Source of the DNA: Alteromonadaceae bacterium BrNp21-10
Lineage (GTDB): Bacteria; Pseudomonadota; Gammaproteobacteria; Enterobacterales; Alteromonadaceae
NCBI GenBank assembly: GCA_030418115.1
Contig: JAUHQD010000003.1
Location: 1 to 64,000, forward strand
Length of the DNA: 64,000 bases
Direction: 5' to 3'
The translations under genes and the position numbers were made by a program. How positions within the stretch are numbered: position 1 is the stretch's first letter; each line of letters begins with the position of its first letter. Shown one piece after another: positions 17,848 to 31,999 of the stretch. The notes below the pieces were generated by a model. That model saw only the letters and a list, made by a program, of their open reading frames with translations, did not search any database and was not told the DNA's origin.

Positions 17848-17879
17848 AGGGTAATTCAGTACATATCTTGAATTACCCT
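17848..17879. terminator. Hairpin between convergent prsR and DUF445 genes
   Basis: A perfect 11-bp inverted repeat (AGGGTAATTCA / TGAATTACCCT) with a 10-nt loop lies between two convergent genes. There is no clear T-run on either side, so it is a likely but weak terminator. Confidence 0.5.
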
Positions 17880-17914
17880 CATGTAAAATTTAATGGGGTT
17901 TATGTAGTTTTCCC

Positions 17915-18616
17915 TTAGCCAATAAGCGCCGCGATTAAACCAATAATCCCTCCAAAGACACCACCCCAAACAACTAACCAGCCTAAATGCTGTTTAATCA
18001 TTTGCTGGATAATATCCTTCACTAATTGTGGCGTTAATTCGTTTAGACGACTTTCCACGATTTGTGACACTTGTTGATGCATGTCTTGGGTCAAACTAGG
18101 TTGTGATAATTGTTGTTGTAATGCGGCCTTAAAATTGTCGCTGTCGCTGATATCCTGCAGCGCCGATTGCATCTTAGATACGAAAGGCTGCCTTAGTGGT
18201 TCCAGTGCCGCTTCTCCCCCAAACATTCCTAACATTTGTCCAAAAGAAGAGGCTTTAATCACTTCTACTAACGAATCAAAGGTGGGTGCCAAATCTACTT
18301 TTTCTAGTATTGGCGTAAAATTCAGATTTAGCTGACTATGGTCTTTGGCTAACAAACGTTGAATATTTTCTTGGGTAAAGAATTGTTCCATCATTAAATT
18401 ACGGATACCGAGTTTGAATTCTTCGAATCTCTGAGGAATAACCCCTGATCCATACAGCCCGGGAACCTTTTCAAATAACATATGGATGGCCAGCGAGTTG
18501 GTTATTGCGCCAGATAAGGCAAATAACCCTACGGTTTTGACCATCGCATTGTCTAGAACAACACCGACTATAACTAATAATAATGACAATCCGTTGGTGA
18601 CTAACTGCTTATTCAA
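17915..18616 (-). CDS. DUF445-family membrane protein
   Basis: This 233-residue protein has two hydrophobic segments at the N-terminus (about 8-45), a long amphipathic helical middle, and a C-terminal membrane helix (WGGVFGGIIGLIAALIG). The segment 'GAITNSLAIHMLFEKVPGL' followed by 'GSGVIPQRFEEFK' is diagnostic of DUF445 (YheB-like) proteins. Function is unknown; it is an inner-membrane protein. The start is TTG with a strong GGGGGA Shine-Dalgarno upstream and no nearby ATG in frame. It is monocistronic, separated from the metal-efflux operon by a terminator. Confidence 0.85.
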   Translation of the reverse strand: MNKQLVTNGLSLLLVIVGVVLDNAMVKTVGLFALSGAITNSLAIHMLFEKVPGLYGSGVIPQRFEEFKLGIRNLMMEQFFTQENIQRLLAKDHSQLNLNFTPILEKVDLAPTFDSLVEVIKASSFGQMLGMFGGEAALEPLRQPFVSKMQSALQDISDSDNFKAALQQQLSQPSLTQDMHQQVSQIVESRLNELTPQLVKDIIQQMIKQHLGWLVVWGGVFGGIIGLIAALIG

Positions 18617-18654
18617 TGTTTTTCCCCCAGCAACTGTAGTTTGTTTAATTGTTC

Positions 18655-18686
18655 AAATAGAAAGGTTGAGCCATAAGGCCCAACCT
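18655..18686 (-). terminator. Terminator of the czc efflux operon
   Basis: On the minus strand the stem AGGTTG-G-GCC / GGC-T-CAACCT with a 4-nt loop is followed by TTTCTATTTG. It begins about 20 bases after the czcA stop and precedes the DUF445 start. Confidence 0.65.
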
Positions 18687-18706
18687 CTTTATATAATCCC
18701 TAATTT

Positions 18707-23087
<4,381 letters not shown>

Positions 23088-23091
<4 letters not shown>

Positions 23092-24341
23092 TGGGGATCT
23101 TCCAAAAATGATTGTCCAGTCGTACGCTCCAGCATTAGCACGTCGCTATAAATGGCATACAGACGGTTGATTTGATCGTACTCCAAGCGAGCCAATTCGT
23201 TTTGAGCATCTAGTACTTGCAATAATGAGTAGCTGCCACGGGAATAACCGGCATTAATTTCTTTAACCAGCATGGTGGCTAAGGGTAATAACTCTGAAGT
23301 GATGGCTTGAAGGTAACTTTGATTGGTTTTTAAACGCTCGAGTATGGTGTTGGCTAAGGTTCTTAGTTGCACTCTTACTAATCGCTGCTGATCGATAAGT
23401 AAATCACGTTCCGCTTGCATCGATTGTGCATGACCTTGATTAGGGTCGGACAACAGCAGTGGCATGGATACTTTAGCGACTAAACCTGCATCATCAAACT
23501 CATTGTTATAACGCAGTCCTAAACCAACGGTGATATCCGCATTACTGGCAGTGGCTAATGCACGGGCTTTGGCGTCCAATGAACGTTCAGAATCGAGTAA
23601 CCGTAAAAATTCTGGTGCCTGATTAATGGCACTATCCACCGCGGCGGCAGTGGGTAGTTTAGCTAGATTCTGGAACAGGCCATTAACGCCATCAAAATCA
23701 GGCTCGGCGAGCCACATATTACTGAGGTTGGCATAGGCTTCCTGCAGCTTGCCTTGTAACTCATTGGTGTCAGCCTGAAACCGTGCTTGTTGCAAACGAA
23801 TGCGGGTGACTTCAGATGTGGAATTAGCACCTGCAGCAATTCGCTCCTTGGCAATGCGTAGTGCATTATCTAGGCGTGCTTGTTGTTGCACACTCCATTG
23901 ATAAAGTTGCTGTAACTGTACTGCCCGATAAAAGCGCTCGGTGGTTTGAGCAAGGATATCAATCTGCTGATAGGTAAACTCTGCTTCCAGTTGGCGCTGT
24001 TCGGCACTGGCTGCTGCTATTCGCCATTGGCGTTTATCACCTAACTCAATTAATTGGCTAAAGGACAAAGTAGCTTCAGCATGTTTTACGCCGGCACTTT
24101 CGCCGCTGCCGAGTAAATTTTCTAGTTCTAGGGCGACTACTGGATTGGGGCGTATCGACGCTTGCAATACTTGCCCTTCAACCATGCGTTGTCGATAAGG
24201 CAGTTGTTGCAAAGTCGGGTGGTTGTTTTGCGTTAAGGTTAACGCCTGACGTAAGGTCAGTTTGGTCGTGGTTGCAGCAAAGGTGAGTGATGACATCATC
24301 AGCCCCAATATGCACACAGCCACGAAATATAAATATTTCAT
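23088..24341 (-). CDS. czcC: CzcC-type outer-membrane efflux channel (TolC family)
   Basis: This 417-residue TolC-family protein has a signal peptide (about 1-22). Two outer-membrane-efflux repeats of long helices follow, with typical segments such as 'LRQALTLTQNNHPTL' near the mature N-terminus and 'SYSLLQVLDAQNEL' in the second repeat. No lipobox Cys is apparent, unlike CusC. It is the first of the three structural pump genes. GGAG lies seven bases before its ATG. It lies 44 bases downstream of the His-rich czcI-like gene. Confidence 0.9.
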
Positions 24342-24385
24342 GGTAAATCTCCAAGATTAAAGACGGCCGTTAAACGGCAAACGAA

Positions 24386-24709
24386 TTAAGCGTGAAGAGT
24401 AATATTGGGGGGCGGAACTGGCGGTTGATTGTCTTTACTTTGAAAAAAGCACAAGGCTGTTGGGATGGCGGTTGTTGGTTTCTGTGCATGAATAATATGC
24501 GCATCATAACCAATCAAACAACTCACATGAGCATGGAATTGATGCTCGTGATTAGGATCTAGCTCGTTATCCGCTTCAATGTCATGGGTTTGATCATGAG
24601 CATAATCGTAGGCATGATGAGGATCTTCCACGTGTCCAGCAGTCGCAGCACAGGTAAAAAAACTGTGTACGAGGGTAATGATGATCAAAGACCAGATTAA
24701 CCGCTGCAC
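24386..24709 (-). CDS. Small exported His-rich protein, CzcI-like
   Basis: This 107-residue protein has a signal peptide (about 1-24) and a mature part crowded with His and acidic residues ('HVEDPHHAYDYAHDQTHD', 'DPNHEHQFHAHVS'). It ends in a Pro-rich tail (QPPVPPPNITLHA). Layout and position directly upstream of czcCBA fit CzcI-type periplasmic metal-binding or regulatory proteins, though similarity is by composition rather than clear motifs. The start is GTG with AGGA about ten bases upstream; no ATG exists in frame. It is probably the first gene of the metal-efflux operon. Confidence 0.7.
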   Translation of the reverse strand: MQRLIWSLIIITLVHSFFTCAATAGHVEDPHHAYDYAHDQTHDIEADNELDPNHEHQFHAHVSCLIGYDAHIIHAQKPTTAIPTALCFFQSKDNQPPVPPPNITLHA

Positions 24710-25080
24710 TTGAATGGGATCCTATTTTAGCTAGATTGAATGGCAGCAAGCTAACATAGCTGAACTCACTGCTCAACTGGATTCGCATAAACTACCGGTT
24801 TTCACCTAAAGATAATCGGTTTAGCAACAATAGTTGACGAATAATGCTAAGTAAGAATATTTTTGACTGTGAAAAGTGGCTATTTTTACACTCAACGTCT
24901 TCGCCTATATTGCAGCCAATGCTAATATAGGCGAAATGTTTGAATCAAGATTAATGCTTCTGCTGTTACGTTCTTAACCGATACATCGATAACCAGTTGT
25001 ATCTCTAGCAGTCAATAATGGTTTCAACACGAAATTAGCAGTTAAGCACTGGCCTAGTGCAATAGTTAGGAATAAATTAG
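24710..25080. other. Divergent intergenic region (czc operon / ilvE) with an 11-bp inverted repeat
   Basis: This 371-base region lies between the divergent czcI-like and ilvE genes and should hold both promoters. The only strong feature is a perfect 11-bp inverted repeat with a 12-nt spacer at 24901-24934 (TCGCCTATATT / AATATAGGCGA). It lacks a T-run and could be a regulator site or a structured leader. No regulator gene of the czc operon is present in the window. Confidence 0.55.
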
Positions 25081-26154
25081 ATGTCTATAGTTGTAAAGCC
25101 ACTCGACGCTGATAAGCGTGGGACTTGTCCTGCTGAATTTAGTTTTGGCGCTACCTTTTCTGATCACATGTTTAGCCAAGATTATGAAAAAGGCAAAGGC
25201 TGGTTTAATGCCGAAGTTAGTCCCTATCATGCGTTAACTTTAGATCCTTCAGCGGCAGTATTGCATTACAGCCAAGAAATATTCGAAGGTCTCAAAGCCT
25301 ACCGTAATCAACAGGGCAACATTAATTTGTTTCGCCCCTTTGAAAATTTCAAACGCTTTAATCGCTCGGCAAAACGTATGGTGATGCCAGAAGTAGATGA
25401 GCAGTTCCATTTGCAAGCTTTGAAAGCATTGATTGAACTGGATCACGCATGGGTGCCGACGCAGCAAGGTTCATCGTTATATATTCGCCCAACGATGATA
25501 GCCACTAGTGCAAAATTAGGCCTAGGTGCTAGCGCTAATTATACCCATTACATTATTGTTGGCCCTGCTGGCGCTTACTTCCAAGGTGGCTTTAATCCTA
25601 TTTCGGTGTATATCGCCGATAAATATCGCCGAGCAGTTGCAGGTGGTGTAGGTGAGGCTAAAACTGGTGGTAACTACGCCGCTAGCTTATATGCATCTGA
25701 AGAAGTGGCACAACTGGGCTACTCACAAGTGTTATGGCTTGATGCGGTAGAAGGGCGCTTTATTGAAGAAGTCGGCGCAATGAATATTTGTTTCGTCTAC
25801 GACAACAAACGCATTGTTACACCATCACTTAGCGGCAGTATTTTACCTGGCATTACTCGTGATTCCATTTTGAAACTTGCGCCTACTTTAGGCTATGAAG
25901 TTAGTGAAGAGCGCTTGGATGTAAATCAAATTGTGGCCGATATCGCCAGCGGAAAAATTACCGAATGTTTTGGTTGTGGTACCGCCGCGGTTATCTCGCC
26001 AGTAGGTAAACTGTGCTTAACCGGCAAGGACTACATTATCAATAACAACCAATCCGGCGCCGTGTCTAAGCATTTGTACGACGTATTGACCGGTATTCAA
26101 TACGGCACAGTAGCAGATCCCTTCGGCTGGATAGAAGAAATTGTGGTTAAATAG
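25081..26154 (+). CDS. ilvE: Branched-chain amino acid aminotransferase
   Basis: This 357-residue PLP enzyme of fold type IV transfers the amino group between glutamate and the keto acids of Leu, Ile and Val. The PLP-lysine segment 'GEAKTGGNYAAS' is at about residues 193-204. The long form with 'SQEIFEGLKAYR' and 'GCGTAAVISPVG' matches the BCAT group related to eukaryotic enzymes rather than the roughly 310-residue E. coli IlvE. It is monocistronic, with AGGA before the ATG and a strong terminator after it. Regulation is not visible; no leucine-rich leader peptide was found upstream. Confidence 0.93.
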   Translation: MSIVVKPLDADKRGTCPAEFSFGATFSDHMFSQDYEKGKGWFNAEVSPYHALTLDPSAAVLHYSQEIFEGLKAYRNQQGNINLFRPFENFKRFNRSAKRMVMPEVDEQFHLQALKALIELDHAWVPTQQGSSLYIRPTMIATSAKLGLGASANYTHYIIVGPAGAYFQGGFNPISVYIADKYRRAVAGGVGEAKTGGNYAASLYASEEVAQLGYSQVLWLDAVEGRFIEEVGAMNICFVYDNKRIVTPSLSGSILPGITRDSILKLAPTLGYEVSEERLDVNQIVADIASGKITECFGCGTAAVISPVGKLCLTGKDYIINNNQSGAVSKHLYDVLTGIQYGTVADPFGWIEEIVVK

Positions 26155-26199
26155 CAATTAATAAAAAGTAAGTAATGCGCTAGGCAATACAGATAAAGC

Positions 26200-26224
26200 A
26201 AAAAGGAGCCATCGGCTCCTTTTT
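26200..26224. terminator. Bidirectional terminator between ilvE and glmS
   Basis: A perfect 11-bp stem (AAAAAGGAGCC / GGCTCCTTTTT) with a 3-nt loop and A/T tracts on both sides, between the convergent ilvE and glmS genes. Confidence 0.9.
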
Positions 26225-26246
26225 GTATTTGTTAATTAACATCCCG

Positions 26247-28079
26247 TTATTCTACGGTCACGCTTTTTGCCAAATTTCGTGGCTGGTCGACATCGGTGCC
26301 TTTAATTACGGCTACATAATAAGACAGTAGTTGTAATGGCAATGTGTAGATAATCGGTGCAATGATGTCGTCTACATGGGGCACGTTAATTACGCGCATG
26401 GTTTCATCACTTTTGAAGTTGGCCTGTTTATCGGCGAATACATACATAATGCCGCCGCGGGCGCGTACTTCTTCAACATTGGATTTCAGTTTTTCTAATA
26501 GCTCGTTGTTTGGTGCAACCACTATTACCGGCATGTGTTCATCAATAAGCGCTAATGGGCCGTGTTTTAACTCACCAGAGGCATAAGCTTCGGCGTGAAT
26601 GTAGGAAATCTCTTTAAGTTTTAACGCACCTTCCATTGCGATAGGGTATTGATCCCCTCGGCCTAAAAATAATGCATGATGTTTGTCGGCAAATTCTTCA
26701 GCTAGGGTCTCAATTTCGTTGCTGAGATTAAGGGTTTGTTCCAGCTTGGCTGGCAAGGTATGCAGCGAGGTAATAATGCTGGCTGTTTGCTCTTTGCTCA
26801 TACCATTATGCTGGCCAATGGCGGTGGTTAGCATTAACAGTCCGGTTAACTGGGTGGTAAAGGCTTTGGTAGAAGCTACACCAATTTCGGCACCGGCCAT
26901 GGTCATAAAGGCTAAGTCAGATTCGCGTACTAAGGACGATCCCGGTACGTTACAAATACTCAAACTGGCCATGCAGCCATTGTCTTTAGCTAAGCGCAAT
27001 GCGGCTAAGGTATCGGCGGTTTCACCAGATTGGGAAATAGTAACTAATAAAGTATTGGGATGAATGAAGGATTTGCGGTAACGGTATTCCGAAGCAATTT
27101 CTACATTACAGGAGACATTAGCATATTGTTCCATCCAGTATTTGGCGGTCATGCCGGAGTGATAACTGGTACCACAGGCAATAATTTGAACATGCTGTAC
27201 TTTAGCTAGAATTTCATCGGCTTTTACGCCAAAAATTTCGGTGTTTAATCCATTCTCGGTTAAGCGCCCTTGCAAGGTATTACGCACAACTACAGGTTGT
27301 TCGTGGATCTCTTTCAGCATGTAATGGCGATAACCCGCCTTGTCACCGGCATCATGCTGAATATCCGATTCAATTACTTGGCGCTGAACGGGGTCGCCGT
27401 TGGTATCATAAATACTCACCTTGGTACGGCTGATTTGTGCCACATCGCCTTCTTCTAGGAAGATGAAACGACGAGTTACCGGTAATAAGGCTAATTGGTC
27501 AGAGGCTATGAAGTTTTCGCCAATGCCTAAACCAATCACTAACGGGCTACCAGAGCGGGCAACAATAACGCTAGTGGGGTCTTGCTTGTCCATTACTACA
27601 GTACCGTAGGCACCGTGGAATTTTTTGACCGCAGTTTGTACCGCGGTTAATAAACTATCGGTAGATTGCAGTTCTTTTTCAATTTGGTGAGCAATGGTTT
27701 CGGTATCGGTATCGGACGTAAAGCGATAACCATCGGTGGTTAACTGTTGGCGCAGAGTTTCGTAGTTTTCAATAATGCCGTTGTGTACAACCGCAATGCG
27801 GTCATTAGAAAAATGTGGGTGAGCATTGGCTTCGGTTACACCGCCGTGAGTCGCCCAGCGAGTGTGAGCAATACCCACGGAGCCTTTGATTGGGTGCTCT
27901 TCAATAGCATTGGCCAATTCTTTTACCTTACCAATACGACGCAAGCGCGTAAGGTTGGCGTCGTTGTCCAATATGGCAACACCAGCGGAATCATAGCCAC
28001 GGTATTCTAAGCGTCTTAAGCCTTCCAGTAGTATTTCAACCACGTTACGTTCTGCTACGGCACCTACAATCCCACACAT
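26247..28079 (-). CDS. glmS: Glutamine-fructose-6-phosphate aminotransferase
   Basis: This 610-residue enzyme makes glucosamine-6-phosphate from fructose-6-phosphate and glutamine, the first step to UDP-GlcNAc. The N-terminal glutaminase starts at Cys2 (MCGIVGAV), which becomes the nucleophile after Met removal. Two SIS sugar-isomerase domains follow ('CGTSYHSG', '[10 protein letters not shown]'), and the C-terminus '[13 protein letters not shown]' is canonical. It lies 11 bases after the DeoR-family regulator gene, with GGAGAG before the ATG. It feeds glmU, encoded about 1 kb upstream, and probably the nucleotide sugars used by the tviB-epimerase pair. No glmS ribozyme is present. Confidence 0.97.
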   Translation of the reverse strand: MCGIVGAVAERNVVEILLEGLRRLEYRGYDSAGVAILDNDANLTRLRRIGKVKELANAIEEHPIKGSVGIAHTRWATHGGVTEANAHPHFSNDRIAVVHNGIIENYETLRQQLTTDGYRFTSDTDTETIAHQIEKELQSTDSLLTAVQTAVKKFHGAYGTVVMDKQDPTSVIVARSGSPLVIGLGIGENFIASDQLALLPVTRRFIFLEEGDVAQISRTKVSIYDTNGDPVQRQVIESDIQHDAGDKAGYRHYMLKEIHEQPVVVRNTLQGRLTENGLNTEIFGVKADEILAKVQHVQIIACGTSYHSGMTAKYWMEQYANVSCNVEIASEYRYRKSFIHPNTLLVTISQSGETADTLAALRLAKDNGCMASLSICNVPGSSLVRESDLAFMTMAGAEIGVASTKAFTTQLTGLLMLTTAIGQHNGMSKEQTASIITSLHTLPAKLEQTLNLSNEIETLAEEFADKHHALFLGRGDQYPIAMEGALKLKEISYIHAEAYASGELKHGPLALIDEHMPVIVVAPNNELLEKLKSNVEEVRARGGIMYVFADKQANFKSDETMRVINVPHVDDIIAPIIYTLPLQLLSYYVAVIKGTDVDQPRNLAKSVTVE

Positions 28080-28090
28080 ACTTTACTCTC

Positions 28091-28864
28091 CTATAAATCC
28101 TGTTCCGAGGCACAAATTACTTTCACGCCCTGTTGTTGTATACGCTCTTTGGCGGCTGATGATATGTCATCATCCGTGACTAATACCGATACCATATCCC
28201 ATGGTAATTCGACATTAGGTATTTTATGTTGCAATTTACTTGATTCTGCCATCACTATAACTTGCTCAGCGACGTCGGCCATAACGCGGGTTAGGCTGGT
28301 TAATTCATTAAAGGTGGTGGTGCCGCTGTCGATATCTAACCCGGTTGCACCCACAAAAGCTTGGTCAAAGTTGTAAGCTCGGAGTATTTTTTCGGCCATT
28401 TGCCCTTGAAAAGAATGGGACTGAGGATCCCAGGTTCCACCGGTATTCAATACAGTAATTTCTTGCTCTTGATTCACTAAACTTTGGGTGACCGACAATG
28501 AATTGGTCATGACAATTAAGCCGCGCTTTCTTGTTAAGTAAGGAATTAAGGCGGCGGTAGTGTTGCCACTATCAATAATAATACGAGAATGATTGTTGAT
28601 CAGGGATTGTGCAGCTTTGGCGATAGATTTCTTTCGATTCGAAATTTTAGGGTTTTCATTACCATTTCGAGCACCTGAGAGCTTCACTGCACCACCATGC
28701 TTGCGCAGCAATAATCCACTATTTTCTAAGATATTGAGATCTTTACGGATAGTGACTTCTGATGTGCCAAAGCGCTGAGTTAATTCGTCTACAGTCACCT
28801 GTTCTTGGGCATCCAGTAGCGAAATTATATTGTCTCGGCGTTGTTGAGTGTTTCTTTTAATCAT
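28091..28864 (-). CDS. DeoR/GlpR-family transcriptional regulator upstream of glmS
   Basis: This 257-residue repressor-type protein has an N-terminal winged helix-turn-helix ('VTVDELTQRFGTSEVTIRKDL', about 22-42, with the DeoR signature). Its C-terminal sugar-phosphate sensor domain has the 'IIDSGNTTAALIPYL' motif. It is co-transcribed with glmS. DeoR-type regulators in this position are expected to sense an amino-sugar phosphate and control glmS and themselves. An inverted repeat over its 5' end (28863-28901) is a candidate operator. The ATG has no strong Shine-Dalgarno. Confidence 0.87.
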   Translation of the reverse strand: MIKRNTQQRRDNIISLLDAQEQVTVDELTQRFGTSEVTIRKDLNILENSGLLLRKHGGAVKLSGARNGNENPKISNRKKSIAKAAQSLINNHSRIIIDSGNTTAALIPYLTRKRGLIVMTNSLSVTQSLVNQEQEITVLNTGGTWDPQSHSFQGQMAEKILRAYNFDQAFVGATGLDIDSGTTTFNELTSLTRVMADVAEQVIVMAESSKLQHKIPNVELPWDMVSVLVTDDDISSAAKERIQQQGVKVICASEQDL

Positions 28865-28901
28865 CTATTCGAAATTTATTTTATTTCAAAACGAAATAGA
28901 T
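28863..28901 (-). promoter_or_regulatory. Candidate DeoR-type operator (autoregulation)
   Basis: An imperfect inverted repeat, ATCTATT-CG ... CG-AAATAGAT, spans the 5' UTR of the DeoR-family gene. Its arms contain TTTCG-type half sites on the minus strand (TTTCGTTTT and TTTCGAATAG), like the TTTCG repeats bound by DeoR-family repressors. The position over the translation start region suggests autorepression; this is inference. Confidence 0.45.
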
Positions 28902-28937
28902 AATATAGGTAAATTAAGTTGATTGCTAATAATTTGT

Positions 28938-28991
28938 ACAAAAAAAATCATGTCCCCTAGTGCTGGTGAATGAAGAGTTAGCACCGGGGAC
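28938..28991 (-). terminator. Terminator of glmU
   Basis: On the minus strand GTCCCC-G-GTGCT pairs with AGCAC-TA-GGGGAC around a loop and is followed by ATGATTTTTTTT. It lies just downstream of the glmU stop, so glmU is transcribed separately from the deoR-glmS pair. Confidence 0.75.
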
Positions 28992-29026
28992 TGTCAGTTA
29001 TTTAAGGAATACGTTAGCGAATGGGC

Positions 29027-30388
29027 TTAGGATTTTTTCACTGGCCGTTGCCAACCTTCGATATTGCGTTGCTTACCACGGGCAATGGCTAATTCTCCAT
29101 CTGCTATAGATTTACTAATTGTTGAGCCAGCACCTACAGTGGCGTTTTTGCCAATAGAAACTGGGGCAACCAGTGAACTATTAGAACCAATAAATGCGCC
29201 ATCGCCTATGTGGGTTTTTGATTTATTCACACCGTCGTAATTACAAGTAATAGTACCCGCACCAATATTTACGCCAATACCCACTTCGGTATCACCCAAA
29301 TAGGTAAAGTGATTGGCTTTAGAGCCTTTACCTAAGGTCGATTTTTTCATTTCCACAAAGTTGCCGACTTTGGCATTTTCATGGAGCACTGCGCCGGGGC
29401 GTAAACGGGCAAAAGGTCCTACAGAACAATTCTCTCCCACTTGTGCTTGTTCAATTATACTGTTGGCTTCAATCACGGCGCCGTCGGCAATTTGGCAATC
29501 TCGCAGAATGCAATTAGCACCAATAGTAACGTTGTTGCCAATCACTACATTACCTTCAACAATCAGGTTAATATCAAAATGTACATCCAGACCTACCTTA
29601 AGAGTGCCTCGCAGGTCAAAACGGCTGGGATCACTGAAGCTCACACCGTCGGTCATTAATCGTTGTGCTTGTTGCCATTGATAAGCGCGTTCAATATTGG
29701 CTAATTGCTGACGATTGTTAATACCTTCCACTTCCACGGCAGAATCGGGATGAGAGGCTTTAATGATTTTGCCTTCGTTGGCGGCCATGGCAATAACATC
29801 GGTAAGGTAAAACTCACCTTGGGCGTTATTGCTATTGAGGTTTTGCAACCAGCGTTTTAAATCTGCGCCTTGCATTACCATCATGCCGGTGTTGATTTCG
29901 TTAATGGCTAATTGTTCTGCGGTAGCGTCTTTATGTTCAACAATGGCTTTAACCGCATCACCTTCACGGACAATACGCCCCATACCGGTGGGATCATCCA
30001 GATTAACGGTTAACAGGGCTAAATCGGCATCGTGTTTGGTTTTAAGTAAGGTATCTAAGGTACTGGCTTTGATTAGTGGCGCATCGCCCACTAATATCAG
30101 CACATTTTCATTATCTTGAATAAATGGTGCGGCTTGTTGAACGGCGTGGCCGGTGCCGAGTTGTTCCGCTTGTAAGCACCAATTAAGATTGTTATGCACA
30201 ATAGTTTGTTGCAATTGCTCGCCGCCGTGACCATAAACTAAATGAATATTGTCGGCACCCAATTGGGTAACGGTATCGATAATATGTTGTAACATCGCTT
30301 TACCGGCAATGGAATGTAGGACTTTGGGTAAAGAGGATTTCATGCGAGTGCCTTTACCGGCGGCTAAAATTACAACAGAAAATGCCAT
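29027..30388 (-). CDS. glmU: Bifunctional GlcN-1-P acetyltransferase / UDP-GlcNAc pyrophosphorylase
   Basis: This 453-residue cytoplasmic enzyme makes UDP-GlcNAc in two steps. The N-terminal uridylyltransferase domain opens with '[19 protein letters not shown]' and has the metal-site 'LVGDAPL'. The C-terminal half is a left-handed beta-helix of hexapeptide repeats ending in the acetyl-CoA site ('[11 protein letters not shown]'). The length is standard for the family. AAGGAA lies seven bases before the ATG. UDP-GlcNAc supplies peptidoglycan, LPS and, here, the TviB-type dehydrogenase. A strong terminator follows. Confidence 0.97.
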   Translation of the reverse strand: MAFSVVILAAGKGTRMKSSLPKVLHSIAGKAMLQHIIDTVTQLGADNIHLVYGHGGEQLQQTIVHNNLNWCLQAEQLGTGHAVQQAAPFIQDNENVLILVGDAPLIKASTLDTLLKTKHDADLALLTVNLDDPTGMGRIVREGDAVKAIVEHKDATAEQLAINEINTGMMVMQGADLKRWLQNLNSNNAQGEFYLTDVIAMAANEGKIIKASHPDSAVEVEGINNRQQLANIERAYQWQQAQRLMTDGVSFSDPSRFDLRGTLKVGLDVHFDINLIVEGNVVIGNNVTIGANCILRDCQIADGAVIEANSIIEQAQVGENCSVGPFARLRPGAVLHENAKVGNFVEMKKSTLGKGSKANHFTYLGDTEVGIGVNIGAGTITCNYDGVNKSKTHIGDGAFIGSNSSLVAPVSIGKNATVGAGSTISKSIADGELAIARGKQRNIEGWQRPVKKS

Positions 30389-30560
30389 CTAACGTTCCTT
30401 CAGATTATGTGAGTGTCGCAAAGCTTAAAAGTCTACCTGATCTCTGTTTAAAATCCATATGACAAATTTATTAGGCTAGTATTAACAATCCATTGGGCTT
30501 TGCTAAATAATATGGCACAGTAGTGCCTGAACGATTGTAATTCAGATAAGGGATATATCG

Positions 30561-31979
30561 TTGTTAGACAGAAAGTCATTAAACCGCATGTTGATTTCAC
30601 TTTATGTGGCTATTGTTTTCGCTATTGGCGTGGCTGCGCTTTGGGTTATTAGTGATATTGCTGCTAATCAAAGCTATAAACAACAGCAAGCCATTTCCCC
30701 GGTATTTACGGTAATAGAGCAAGAGCTGTTAGAGCCAATGCATATTGCCAAAACCTTAGCTACAGCTAAAATTTACGATAAATATTTCCTTGACGATAAT
30801 CTTACTGATCCGCAAATACTTAGCGAATTAACTGATTTAGAAAACTTATTTGGTTTAGGTTTTTACATTGCTAAAGAGAAAAACCGTAAACAGTACAATT
30901 CCAATGGTTCTTCCTTTGATCTCATCGAAGGCAAAGTGGGTTGGTATTTCGAGTTGCAATCTGAACCCAGAGATTTCCTTGCGGTATTGGGCCAGCGTGA
31001 AGATGTGCATCTGTATATTGACGTGAAGCAGTATAATGCTAAAGGTAAGTTTATTGGCTTTGTGGGTGTTTCCAAAAGCTTGCAGGCATTTTTGGATTCA
31101 TTTGAAAAATTCCGCCAAGCCTATGGCCATGAGTTTGTGTTTACTAATACTCGCGGCGAAATTGTTTTGTCTTCCAAAGCGGAGCTTTTAGCGGAAAATC
31201 TCAAATTTAAGAATGTGGATATCCTGCCTTGGTATGAACAATTTCTAGAGGGTAAACAAAGTTCGGAAGAACGCAGCAAACTAGTGCCAACCGATGATGG
31301 TGATTTGCTGATTTCTCAGGTTATCATCGAAGCACTAGACTGGAAGCTTTACGTCATTACGCCATTGTCGGAACGACAATCAGAACTCAATAAAACCTTC
31401 ATTTTCTACGTGGCGTTGTTATTTTTATTCTTGGTGGTCTTTTATAAAGTCACCCAATATATTACTCGGCAATATCTACGCACCCTTGATCAAAAGGTCA
31501 ATTACGATCCCTTAACTAAGTTATCTAATCGCAATCATTTGGAGTTTCGCTTTAACGCTTTGGTTGCGCGTAAAGGTCAGATTGGCTTTATTGTGATGAA
31601 TCTGAATAATTTTAAACGCATCAATGAAATCTATGGCCATAACGCCGGCGATAAAGTACTGCACACAGTGGGGCAGCAACTTAAGTTATGTCTTGGTAAA
31701 CAGGCTGTAGCGGGGCGCTGGAGTGCGGACGAGTTTCTTATTTTACTACCTGAAACCACCCCAGAGCGTGCGTTGGTTATTGCCAAACGTTGTAAGAAAA
31801 TGTTGTCGGCTTTAACCATTCAGTTATCGAAATCTAGCATCGAAATATCCGCCAGTTTTGGGGTAACCACTGCTACTCAAAATAAAGACTTTAATGCTAT
31901 GTTAGACGTCGCCGACAAAGCGTTGGATAAGGCTAAGCATGACGTTGAAAGTAAAATATATTTCCTTTCTAGCGATTAG
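30561..31979 (+). CDS. Membrane sensor with degenerate GGDEF domain
   Basis: This 472-residue protein has an N-terminal membrane span (about 10-32), a periplasmic Cache-like sensing region (about 35-270), a second span ('FIFYVALLFLFLVVFYKV'), and a GGDEF fold from about 310. The signature is SADEF (388-392) in place of GGDEF. The two metal-site Asp residues of the 'xDxDxFK' segment are Asn (N347, N349 in MNLNNFKRIN). Diguanylate cyclase activity is therefore unlikely; it may bind GTP or c-di-GMP as a receptor or act through protein contacts. The start is TTG with AAGGGA upstream; an ATG nine codons later is possible. It is convergent with ogt. Confidence 0.85.
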   Translation: MLDRKSLNRMLISLYVAIVFAIGVAALWVISDIAANQSYKQQQAISPVFTVIEQELLEPMHIAKTLATAKIYDKYFLDDNLTDPQILSELTDLENLFGLGFYIAKEKNRKQYNSNGSSFDLIEGKVGWYFELQSEPRDFLAVLGQREDVHLYIDVKQYNAKGKFIGFVGVSKSLQAFLDSFEKFRQAYGHEFVFTNTRGEIVLSSKAELLAENLKFKNVDILPWYEQFLEGKQSSEERSKLVPTDDGDLLISQVIIEALDWKLYVITPLSERQSELNKTFIFYVALLFLFLVVFYKVTQYITRQYLRTLDQKVNYDPLTKLSNRNHLEFRFNALVARKGQIGFIVMNLNNFKRINEIYGHNAGDKVLHTVGQQLKLCLGKQAVAGRWSADEFLILLPETTPERALVIAKRCKKMLSALTIQLSKSSIEISASFGVTTATQNKDFNAMLDVADKALDKAKHDVESKIYFLSSD

Positions 31980-31980
31980 T

Positions 31981-31999
31981 GCGCAGCGCTTCACTGCGC
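31981..31999. terminator. GC hairpin between convergent sensor gene and ogt
   Basis: GCGCAG / CTGCGC form a 6-bp stem with a 7-nt loop right after the sensor-gene stop, overlapping the ogt stop codon. There is no T-run, so termination is only a possibility. Confidence 0.35.

Noticed and set aside
26247-28100. glmS ribozyme or riboswitch.
   Set aside because: The glmS leader is only 11 bases long after the DeoR-family gene, and such ribozymes are typical of Gram-positive bacteria.
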